A stretch of 64,000 nucleotides of DNA from Yersinia intermedia. GTDB lineage: Bacteria; Pseudomonadota; Gammaproteobacteria; Enterobacterales; Enterobacteriaceae. Of this stretch, positions 43,788 through 50,385 are shown piece by piece (position 1 is the first letter of the stretch; each line of letters starts with the position of its first letter). The notes beneath the pieces are model-generated. The model was not told where the DNA came from and did not search any database. It saw only the letters and a list, made by a program, of their open reading frames with translations. The position numbers and the translations under genes are program-made. Location of the stretch: positions 124,001 through 188,000 of the forward strand of contig NZ_LR134116.1 in the NCBI RefSeq assembly GCF_900635455.1, in the 5' to 3' direction.

Positions 43788-46607
43788 ATGGGAAAAGGAC
43801 ACAGTAATATAATGGGGCATGGTAGGCATGGCCCAACCGGGGGCAGAAACCCCAACAGTGGCAGGGGATGGGGAGTATCACAAACACCTTATGGCCCTCT
43901 TCGCCACTACAGCCCGAGTCTATTTGATGGCCGTGGCCCAACCAGTGGCGGAAACCCCAACAGTGGCATGGGATGGGGAGTATCACAAACACCCTACGGC
44001 CCTCTTCGCCACTACAGCCCGAGTCTATTTGATGGCAACGATAATCTGGCACAAAGGCCAGAGCTACAAGTAGCAATAGTCCCTGGTGTTGCCGTTCCCC
44101 TATCACTGGTTGCTGGTGAATGGGGGTTTACGCTGCTTAAACCAAAGGTAGTTGCTGCGGCACTTGATCTGGCTCTTACGCGGATGGCGATGTTTGCCGT
44201 GGATGCGGCACCTTATGCCGGGCGGTTCGCCGGGGTTGTTGGCATGTTGCTGGCACCCTCTGAAATCGCGAAAGATGATATGTCAGTGATCCGGCGTACC
44301 GTTGTCACGCTGCCTGCCGACAAGATCACGACCATGCCACTTGCACAGTTACCTACGCAGCCTGCGGTAGTGGCAGATGTCCGGTTGCATGATGTGGTAC
44401 AGGATGGCGTGCAGAAAATCGCTATAGTGAAATCCAAACATGTGCCGATTGCGGTGCCAGTGGTGCAGGCGAAACCCACTGATCGGACAGGGGTATTTAC
44501 CGCTCAGATCCTCAATGGCATGCCACCTATCCACATCCATGTTGATACGAGTTCCTCCCCTCCCACGGCAATGCAACCAAGCGGTATTAGTGAGGTGAGG
44601 GATAGCCCAGTAACACCGGTATTTTCTCCACTGGGGAGCCACAGCCATGACGCGATTGTCTACTTCCCCGTAGAAACGAATACCGACCCGGTCTATATCT
44701 CGGTCACGACTGTATTGACGCCAGAGCAGATTACGCAGGTGGAGGCGGAAAATCGGCAAAAACAAGCACAATGGGATGCCAATTATCCGGTTGAAGCGGC
44801 GGAATACCAGTTAAGCCAGGCGAATGACGCTTTGGCCCAGGAGCAGAATAATATTGTACCCTATCAGGCGGCACTGGATGAGCTTAAGGGGACCTGGGAA
44901 GGGCGTCTTTTAGACGATCCTGATCGATACCCTTTTAGAGATGAAATCGAAGAATTCATCTCTATATCGAGTAGCTCTAGATACCGTTTTATGTTCGACA
45001 TTGAGATAAAGAACCGCCAGGAGCTGGAGAATCTATTAAATATTGGCGGTGAAGCCTTTGATCCCTTCCCTGATGGCATGAGTCCAGAAGAGATGGAATA
45101 CTATGGATATCATGCTGGGTTGCTCATGCAGGCGTTAACGATTGGGCATTATGATCTGTTGCGTAAACACCTGTTGGCTTATCAGGCTAATATTAACACG
45201 GCTCAGTTGGCTTTAGATTCTATTCAACACCAATTAGATATGGCTATAAATGCCGTCAATAACGCTGAGCAGCATTTAACTCAGGTTAGAGCTAATGTTG
45301 AGAATGTATCTTTGACGGCAGAAACCGCAGAATGGTTGCGACCTGCTGAGTTTGAGCAATGGAATGCCGAAGTAACAGAACGGTGGCGACTTAAGGATGA
45401 GCAGCGGGCAATAGAGATAGCTGAATGGCAACAGCGCGTTGAGCGTGAGCGACTGGCGGCACAAGCGGCAGACGGCTTTGCTAAACAGCAAATAGCTATT
45501 CGTAACAATAGCTTTTCTTTACCCGCTCATCCGAAAGGAAGTACCCATACGCCTGGTTTTGCCGGGGTAGGAATGGGGACGATTGCCTTAAGTTCCCCGG
45601 TAGCCAGAGGATTTAGCGCCACGTTACGGACAGCATTGGCGAGATTCAGTACGATTGCTCCCACCTTGTTAGCTAGACCAATAGCAATGACTGTTGGTTC
45701 TGGTTTCTACCCAACCAAGGTAGGAGGGCCAGATAAACCTGCACTTGTGGGTAGTTTCCCGCTTAGCGAAATGGGGTTACCCCCTGCAACACCGCTACCG
45801 CAGCAAGGTGAAATTGATCTTCCTGTCAGAATGCTGATGACGGGTCAGGATGATTGGACGGATGTTTATGCAGTAAAAACCGGTGCCGCAAATATTGCCG
45901 CTAAGGTAAAGGTTACCACTGCCCAATTTGATCAATCAAAAGGTGTTTATACTTTTACCACCGACAGTCAGCCGCCACGCACCTTTATTTTTACGCCAGC
46001 ACAACCGCCCGGCATGGATATCAGCTCGGTATTGCCACAACCGCCCAGTGCACCGGTTGTTCCGTCGCATACTGGGGCTGATATCACCTTCCTGGCTACC
46101 AAGCCGAGCTTAATATTTCTGGCTCTGGAAGAGGGTGATTTCCACGATTACATCATTTGGTTCCCGGCAGCGTCGGGGCTGGAACCGGTGTATATTTATC
46201 TTAAAACGCCACGGGATGAGCCGGGTGAAGTAACCGGTCGTGGGCAGCAAGTTGCAGGCGTTTGGTTGGCAGAGGCGGGTAAGGGGCTGGGAGCACCCAT
46301 CCCAGTACAGATTGCCGATAAATTACGTGGCAGGAAGTTCAGTAGTTTTGGTGAGTTTCGTAGGGCTTTATGGTTGGAAATATCTAAAGATCCAACTTTA
46401 TCGGAACAGTTTAAATCTGGTAATTTAGGGAATATTAAGAATGGCAAGGCTCCATCGCCTAGAGAAAGTGAGCAAGTCGGTGGTCGGGTAAAACATGAAC
46501 TGCATCATGTGAAACCTATCAGTAAAGGTGGTGCCGTTTACGATATTGATAATATTAGAGTGTTAACGCCTAAGAGGCATATAAAAATTCATAAAGAGGT
46601 GAAGTAA
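43788..46607 (+). CDS. Chimeric E-colicin/S-pyocin type DNase bacteriocin
   Basis: A 939-residue toxin. Residues 1-83: Gly-rich disordered N terminus with two 35-residue repeats (14-48, 49-83), each holding SGRGWGVSQTPYG or SGMGWGVSQTPYG, aligned with the colicin E9 TolB box. Residues 84-330: cloacin/E-colicin translocation domain (APSEIAKDDM, TLPADKITTMP, VPVVQAKPTDRTGVFTA, WDANYPVEAAE). Residues 330-590: charged coiled-coil, probably receptor binding. Residues 690-825: S-type pyocin domain (DLPVRMLMTG, DYIIWFPAASGLEPVYIYL). Residues 825-939: HNH DNase with E904, H906, H907, H931, H935, at exactly the E9 spacing (E100/H102/H103/H127/H131). The double translocation/pyocin layout recalls Usp and lumicin-type bacteriocins. 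No lysis gene and no LexA box upstream. Confidence 0.92.
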   Translation: MGKGHSNIMGHGRHGPTGGRNPNSGRGWGVSQTPYGPLRHYSPSLFDGRGPTSGGNPNSGMGWGVSQTPYGPLRHYSPSLFDGNDNLAQRPELQVAIVPGVAVPLSLVAGEWGFTLLKPKVVAAALDLALTRMAMFAVDAAPYAGRFAGVVGMLLAPSEIAKDDMSVIRRTVVTLPADKITTMPLAQLPTQPAVVADVRLHDVVQDGVQKIAIVKSKHVPIAVPVVQAKPTDRTGVFTAQILNGMPPIHIHVDTSSSPPTAMQPSGISEVRDSPVTPVFSPLGSHSHDAIVYFPVETNTDPVYISVTTVLTPEQITQVEAENRQKQAQWDANYPVEAAEYQLSQANDALAQEQNNIVPYQAALDELKGTWEGRLLDDPDRYPFRDEIEEFISISSSSRYRFMFDIEIKNRQELENLLNIGGEAFDPFPDGMSPEEMEYYGYHAGLLMQALTIGHYDLLRKHLLAYQANINTAQLALDSIQHQLDMAINAVNNAEQHLTQVRANVENVSLTAETAEWLRPAEFEQWNAEVTERWRLKDEQRAIEIAEWQQRVERERLAAQAADGFAKQQIAIRNNSFSLPAHPKGSTHTPGFAGVGMGTIALSSPVARGFSATLRTALARFSTIAPTLLARPIAMTVGSGFYPTKVGGPDKPALVGSFPLSEMGLPPATPLPQQGEIDLPVRMLMTGQDDWTDVYAVKTGAANIAAKVKVTTAQFDQSKGVYTFTTDSQPPRTFIFTPAQPPGMDISSVLPQPPSAPVVPSHTGADITFLATKPSLIFLALEEGDFHDYIIWFPAASGLEPVYIYLKTPRDEPGEVTGRGQQVAGVWLAEAGKGLGAPIPVQIADKLRGRKFSSFGEFRRALWLEISKDPTLSEQFKSGNLGNIKNGKAPSPRESEQVGGRVKHELHHVKPISKGGAVYDIDNIRVLTPKRHIKIHKEVK
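43827..44036 (+). repeat. 105-bp tandem repeat encoding the TolB-box-like segment
   Basis: Two units, 43827-43931 and 43932-44036, differ at only about ten bases; both encode 35 residues. Each unit contains one candidate TolB-binding epitope. Confidence 0.9.
46147..46200 (+). repeat. Junction repeat A, copy in the main toxin gene
   Basis: 54 bases encoding YIIWFPAASGLEPVYIYL at the end of the pyocin domain. Identical, base for base, to 47968-48021 at the start of orphan cassette 2. A probable recombination point. Confidence 0.9.
46287..46350 (+). repeat. Junction repeat B, copy in the main toxin gene
   Basis: 64 bases encoding LGAPIPVQIADKLRGRKFSS at the start of the DNase domain. Nearly identical copies begin orphan cassettes 1 (46980-47043) and 3 (48786-48849). 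Confidence 0.9.
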
Positions 46608-46608
46608 T

Positions 46609-46863
46609 ATGGAAGGAAACACTATATCTGATTACACGGAATCTGAGTTTTTAGAGTTCGTAAAAAAACTGTTCAATGTGGAAAATACATCTGAAGAAGA
46701 CGATATTCAAAACCTTCTTAAATTTAAAAGACTATGTGAGCATCCTGCCGGGTCTGATCTTATCTACTACCCAGAAGCTCATCAGGATGATAGTCCTGAA
46801 GGTGTCGTGAGTGAAATAAAAAAATGGCGAGCCGAAAATGGCAAGCCTGGATTCAAAGAGTAA
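46609..46863 (+). CDS. Colicin E-type immunity protein (Im2/Im9 family)
   Basis: An 84-residue acidic four-helix protein that would block the DNase domain encoded just upstream. SISDYTE-like N terminus (TISDYTESEFLEF), CEHPAGSDLIYYPE with the conserved D50, Y53, Y54 of the Im9 family hot spot, and the C-terminal KKWRAENGKPGFKE. Starts one base after the toxin stop, so translation is coupled. A hairpin follows at 46884-46915. Confidence 0.92.
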   Translation: MEGNTISDYTESEFLEFVKKLFNVENTSEEDDIQNLLKFKRLCEHPAGSDLIYYPEAHQDDSPEGVVSEIKKWRAENGKPGFKE

Positions 46864-46883
46864 CTTATATCGTTAAGTAAAAA

Positions 46884-46915
46884 TATAGGCCGCTTTTCTG
46901 GCGGGTTATATTTTA
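46884..46915 (+). terminator. Hairpin after the immunity gene
   Basis: AATATAGGCCGC...GCGGGTTATATT forms an imperfect long stem, then TTATTAATTAG. The same unit recurs at 48687-48718, and similar ones at 49382-49412 and 50343-50373, each after an immunity or regulator gene. Confidence 0.6.
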
Positions 46916-46976
46916 TTAATTAGTTAATAAAATATAAACACTCATTTATTATATCATTTGGTCCTCAGATTATTAG

Positions 46977-47330
46977 TGGCTGGGAGCTCCCATCCCAGTA
47001 CAGATTGCCGATAAATTACGTGGCAGGACGTTCAGTAGTTTTGATGAATTAGAGGATAATAAGCTGATGATCGAGCGGCTGGAGCGAATCTTGATGGGGG
47101 AACTCACGGCCACTGATATTGATAAACGCTTTTATACTCATGAAATCAGAGAGCTAGAACGATATCGTGCGCTAGGGGTGCCGGATGGTGTTAATGATAA
47201 ATCTGTTTGGAATGACGCTCATACCGCAACTCTGGAGGACTATAAGGTTAATGAAAAAAAAGAGCCTTTATATACGCCAGAAGCTGAGGATGCATATATA
47301 AAAGCAGAGTTAAAAATATTTAGGAGATAA
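46977..47330 (+). pseudogene. Orphan toxin C-terminal cassette 1
   Basis: A toxin fragment without its own start: the frame opens immediately after a TAG at 46974-46976. It begins with junction B (LGAPIPVQIADKLRGRTFSS), then diverges from the DNase into a different 95-residue domain (ELERYRALGVPDGVNDKSVW, NDAHTATLEDYKVNEKKEPL, YTPEAEDAYIKAELKIFRR). I do not recognise the activity. An ATG at 47067 could start only a partial protein. It is followed after 3 bases by a small gene, presumably its immunity gene. It looks like a displaced alternative warhead. Confidence 0.75.
46980..47043 (+). repeat. Junction repeat B, copy in orphan cassette 1
   Basis: 64 bases with 3-4 differences from the copy at 46287. 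It is preceded by a degenerate junction A remnant (TATATCATTTGGTCCTCAG, 46951-46969). Confidence 0.88.
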
Positions 47331-47333
47331 ATA

Positions 47334-47597
47334 ATGTCAAATATGGAAAAAATAATTAAAAATGAAACAGTCGAAGATGTTCTATTAGCCTTCACTCCTA
47401 ATACAGCATATCAAGGTATTGATCGAATGTATGTGAAATATCATTTTGATGTGGTAGCTAACCGAGAGCTTTTATTTACATATCAGAGGTTAATAAAAGA
47501 AGGTAAGTTGGCTGAAGATGATAAAGGGCATACACTCAAAGGTCCCAACTGGAAAGAACCGAAATTCGTAACCGACAAAAAATACGATGCGGAATAA
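47334..47597 (+). CDS. Putative immunity protein of orphan cassette 1
   Basis: An 87-residue small soluble protein, not of the Im family and otherwise unrecognised. It begins MSNMEKIIKNETVEDVLLAF and ends KPK-like basic/aromatic residues (WKEPKFVTDKKYDAE). Assigned as immunity by its position 3 bases after the toxin fragment stop, preceded by AGGAG. Composition is A+T-rich like the rest of the cassette. Confidence 0.55.
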   Translation: MSNMEKIIKNETVEDVLLAFTPNTAYQGIDRMYVKYHFDVVANRELLFTYQRLIKEGKLAEDDKGHTLKGPNWKEPKFVTDKKYDAE

Positions 47598-47942
47598 TGT
47601 TCAACATTACTAAAAATTTATTGTAATTAATAATCAGTGAACAAGGATGTTACTGGTTGTTTTTTATGATTACTGATTATGATATTAATGTGAATATATT
47701 TATGATATGAATTGTGGGGCTAAAATTACGACTAATTTGGTTTGATAAAAACTGATGTGTTAGTTGGCATGAGATTTTATAAGGATTTTGGGGGTGATGA
47801 TACTATCATCGAGATATTAGAGCTTCCTTTGGATGATACGATGAATTACGGGGGTGAAGTAGCATAGAACTGGATGATATCTATTCAACCACATTTTAAA
47901 AATATCATTACAATAGATAAGTATAAGTACTTTATTAATTAG
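47598..47942 (+). other. Decayed interval between cassettes 1 and 2
   Basis: 345 bases of A+T-rich DNA. A frame open from 47736 reads MRFYKDFGGDDTIIEILELP from ATG 47769 and stops at 47867; it could be the tail of another lost immunity gene. Nothing else recognised. Confidence 0.3.
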
Positions 47943-48341
47943 TTGCTGAAATATAAATACTCTATTTATTACATCATTTGGTTCCCGGCAGCGTCGGGGC
48001 TGGAACCGGTGTATATTTATCTAAGTAAATCTAAAGAGTCGTATTCTCATGGTTTCAAACATTACCCACCCAAGAATATGAAGTGGGACGATATTGTTAA
48101 CTCGACTAAATCAGGTCCGGCAAAATTCAAACAAGGTGTTAATATCCCTGAAGTTGATCAAGAAGTTTGGTTGACAGGGATTTCAGTAACTAATGGTCAA
48201 TCTTGGAAAGTTAAGGAATTTAGAGATGTTCAAGGTGCATATAAAGGAAAGGAAACTTGCTGGGTAGTAACTAAAGAATCGGGGGGTGTTATTCACTCTC
48301 ATCCAATTGGTGAAGCCGAATCCAGGAGATTAATAAAATGA
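47943..48341 (+). CDS. Orphan toxin C-terminal cassette 2
   Basis: A 132-residue frame that starts in a truncated junction A copy (YYIIWFPAASGLEPVYIYL) and then continues into a domain different from both DNases: HGFKHYPPKNMKWDDIVNST, then KSGPAKFKQGV, VWLTGISVTNGQSWKVKEF, GKETCWVVTKESGGVIHSHP. The His/Lys/Trp-rich end and size fit a polymorphic-toxin nuclease domain, but I cannot name the family. There is no convincing ribosome site before 47943, so it is likely silent until recombined onto the pyocin domain. It overlaps its presumed immunity gene by 4 bases. Confidence 0.65.
   Translation: MLKYKYSIYYIIWFPAASGLEPVYIYLSKSKESYSHGFKHYPPKNMKWDDIVNSTKSGPAKFKQGVNIPEVDQEVWLTGISVTNGQSWKVKEFRDVQGAYKGKETCWVVTKESGGVIHSHPIGEAESRRLIK
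47968..48021 (+). repeat. Junction repeat A, copy in orphan cassette 2
   Basis: Identical over 54 bases to 46147-46200 in the main toxin gene. Confidence 0.9.
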
Positions 48342-48658
48342 ACAAAGAATTAAAATTATTTGATGACGTATTATATATAAGTAATGCTGAATATATATAT
48401 AACGATCTGCATTCTATTCAAAAAGATGATAGGTTGTCAGATGTTATTGACCTTCTTGATGAGGATCTACTACAGATAAAATATCTGAATGGCTCTATTG
48501 TTGATGTTGGTTGGTATCCCTCTTTTGACGAGAGTGGTTATTTTAAAGTTATGTCTATTAGACATGATGACTGGGAGAATCCCATTTACTCCAGCACTTT
48601 AGGATTTAGCCTTAACCAGTTGTTGGAAGAAATCAAAATGGCCATATCAAAAATTTAA
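48338..48658 (+). CDS. Putative immunity protein of orphan cassette 2
   Basis: A 106-residue acidic protein (many Asp/Glu: DDVLYISNAEYIYNDLHSIQ, DVIDLLDEDLLQIKY, DVGWYPSFDESGYFKVM). Unrecognised family. Start overlaps the stop of the toxin fragment (ATGA type), and CCAGGAG lies upstream. Position and charge suggest immunity to cassette 2. Followed by a hairpin at 48687. Confidence 0.6.
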   Translation: MNKELKLFDDVLYISNAEYIYNDLHSIQKDDRLSDVIDLLDEDLLQIKYLNGSIVDVGWYPSFDESGYFKVMSIRHDDWENPIYSSTLGFSLNQLLEEIKMAISKI

Positions 48659-48686
48659 CTATTGGCCACTTGGTTTCCAAAATTAT

Positions 48687-48718
48687 AATATAGGCCGCCT
48701 TTCTGGCGGTTTATATTT
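48687..48718 (+). terminator. Hairpin after cassette 2 immunity gene
   Basis: AATATAGGCCGCC...GGCGGTTTATATT, then TTATTAATTAG; a copy of the 46884 element. Confidence 0.6.
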
Positions 48719-48785
48719 TATTAATTAGTTAATAAAAACATAAACACTCATTTATTATATCATTTGGTCCTCAGATTATTAGTAG

Positions 48786-48849
48786 CTGGGAGCACCCATC
48801 CCAGTACAGATTGCCGATAAATTACGTGGCAGGAAGTTCAGTAGTTTTG
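48786..48849 (+). repeat. Junction repeat B, copy in orphan cassette 3
   Basis: 64 bases almost identical to 46287-46350. The upstream 48687-48785 block is also a copy of 46884-46979. Confidence 0.88.
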
Positions 48850-49112
48850 ATAGATTTAGGGCAGCGTTTTGGCAGGAGGTTGCGAATGATCCTGAGCTAT
48901 CTGGGCAGTTCTCACCTTTAAACCAGAATAGAATGAAACGTGGTTATGCTCCATATCCAATACCAACTGAGCAAGTAGGAGGAAGAGAGAAATTTGAGCT
49001 TCATCATATTAAATTTATTCGTGATGATGGTGCAGTTTATGACATTGAAAATATAAGGGTAATGACACCAAAACGACATGTAAATATTCACTCAAAGAAT
49101 GGAGGCGAGTAA
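48786..49112 (+). pseudogene. Orphan DNase C-terminal cassette 3 (colicin E-type HNH)
   Basis: A 108-residue toxin domain without its own start; TAG at 48783 directly precedes it. It begins with junction B and continues into a second, diverged E-type DNase: FWQEVANDPELSGQFSPLN, EQVGGREKFELHHIKFIRDD, RVMTPKRHVNIH. The active-site residues are kept at colicin E9 spacing (E71, H73, H74, H98, H102), so it would be functional if joined to a delivery part. It differs from the main DNase in much of its surface, so the immunity specificity would differ. Its stop overlaps the start of the broken immunity gene. Confidence 0.82.
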
Positions 49113-49364
49113 TGGAATTAAAAAATAGTATAAGTGAATATACTGAGTTGGAATTTTTAGTTTTTTTAAAAAATTTTGGCCGTAGATGTTTCAGAGAAGG
49201 AACATGATGCTCTTATTCATCATTTTGTAATGCTCACTGAGCATCCTCACGGGAATGGATTGCTATTTTATCCCGATTCAGACGTTGATAATAGTCCCGA
49301 AGGTATTCTTGAATTCATTAAAAAATGGCGGGCCGAAAATGGCAAACCTGGATTCAAAGAGTAA
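49112..49364 (+). pseudogene. Im-type immunity gene of cassette 3, frameshifted
   Basis: ATG 49112 begins MELKNSISEYTELEFLVFLK, the Im2/Im9 start, but the frame ends at a TGA near 49205. The rest, LAVDVSEKEHDALIHHFVML, EHPHGNGLLFYPDSDVDNSP and KKWRAENGKPGFKE, is in another frame (from about 49176). The shift lies in the TTTTTTTAAAAAATTTT stretch at 49158-49178; one extra base would restore a full Im protein. Either a real mutation, tolerated because the toxin is silent, or a sequencing error in a homopolymer. Confidence 0.82.
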
Positions 49365-49381
49365 CTTATATAGCTAAATAA

Positions 49382-49412
49382 TAATATAACCCACATTGTC
49401 GGCGGTTTATAT
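49382..49412 (+). terminator. Hairpin after cassette 3
   Basis: AATATAACCCAC...GGCGGTTTATATT is an imperfect copy of the hairpin that follows the other immunity genes. Confidence 0.45.
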
Positions 49413-49536
49413 TGGGTTGATTTATTATTATATAAATGATGTGTGAATTATGTGATGTAACTTTAAAATAATTAAGGTGAGGATGTGTTGACTTTTCTTT
49501 CAAAAATACCTATTCATCTCATGGGCGGGGAAATTA

Positions 49537-49612
49537 ATTAAATTAATGCTATCTCGGCCCGAAAAAAATCTTGTAAGGTGTTGATCGTGGTTTAACACAC
49601 CACAGATAAATC
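49537..49612 (+). repeat. 77-bp upstream element, copy 2 (antiterminator side)
   Basis: Matches 43505-43581 with about nine differences, including the CTCGGCCCGAAAAAAATC block; the inverted repeat has one altered half (TGTTGA...TTAACA). It lies 225 bases upstream of the Q-like gene, and no terminator as strong as the 43628 one follows it. Confidence 0.75.
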
Positions 49613-49701
49613 CTTCAAGTTGCAGGCGCGTTGGTTGGATGAGGGCATCCGTTATGTAAGTTTATTGGGGCGTTCTCATTTATCGCCTGCCTGAATATTG
49701 A
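49613..49701. repeat. Degenerate palindromic element
   Basis: CTTCAAGTTGCAGGCG and CGCCTGCCTGAATATTG at the two ends are weak inverted repeats like those of the 9483 and 31132 elements. Low confidence. Confidence 0.3.
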
Positions 49702-49836
49702 AATCTATTAGAATAGCATCTGTTTTCAATCTTATTAATAGATATACCTCACTGGTTGGTTAAGTCTGTTTTCGCGAGTATTGTGAGGCGATATTAGTTA
49801 AATAAAAAGGTATTTAAATATAAAAGGAGATAGGTA

Positions 49837-50202
49837 ATGAGTAACATTCAAACTGTGTTGGCGCGCTGGGGAGTATGGGCCAGAGAAAATATTCATCTGG
49901 ATTATCCCCATATTGCCAATGGTTTTAAGGGCATGGTAATGAGAAATAAACCGGCTGAGTCATGTTGCGATAATGACGGATTGGTTATTGATAAAACAAT
50001 AGGGAATTTACAGCGAGCCTCGCGAGAAAAAGAACTGGAACTGATCCTGCGACATTATGTGTATGGGCAATCTAAAGCCTCTATTGCCCGATTGAAAAAA
50101 TGTAATGAGCGGGAAATTAGGCGTCAATTACAACTGGCTGAAAGTTTTATTGAAGGCGGTATCGTACAATCAGATGCCGCACTGGAAATGCATATGGAGT
50201 GA
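49837..50202 (+). CDS. Phage-type antitermination protein Q homologue
   Basis: A 121-residue protein of the lambdoid Phage_antitermQ type: N-terminal VLARWGVWARENIHLDYPHI, then GFKGMVM, SCCDNDGLVID, and LILRHYVYGQSKASIARLKK, a helix-turn-helix-like segment. AGGAGAT lies before ATG 49837. Q proteins load on RNA polymerase near a late promoter and let it pass terminators. No other phage gene is nearby. The shared 77-bp element upstream of this gene and upstream of the terminator before the bacteriocin suggests that the bacteriocin is its target. Inferred, not proven. Confidence 0.82.
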   Translation: MSNIQTVLARWGVWARENIHLDYPHIANGFKGMVMRNKPAESCCDNDGLVIDKTIGNLQRASREKELELILRHYVYGQSKASIARLKKCNEREIRRQLQLAESFIEGGIVQSDAALEMHME

Positions 50203-50342
50203 TTTCTATAGTTTCTAAATATAATGAGGTTTAATAGAATAGAGGATTAAATAATGGATTATAGCATTGGTGTGTAGGACTCAATACGAAGTGAAGTAGA
50301 GTAAGAATAAGGTGTGCGGCTGTCCATGGTAACCCGAAACCA

Positions 50343-50373
50343 GAATATAAACTGTCTTTGCGGCAGTTTATAT
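50343..50373. terminator. Terminator after the Q-like gene
   Basis: GAATATAAACTG and CAGTTTATATTC form a 12-bp stem. It also lies at the 3' end of the convergent fimbrial operon and could serve both. Confidence 0.6.
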
Positions 50374-50385
50374 TCATTAAGGTTT

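Noticed and set aside
43490..50373. Prophage remnant, because of the Q-like gene
   Set aside because: No integrase, repressor, lysis, capsid or tail genes and no att-like repeats at a tRNA; the only phage-like protein is Q.
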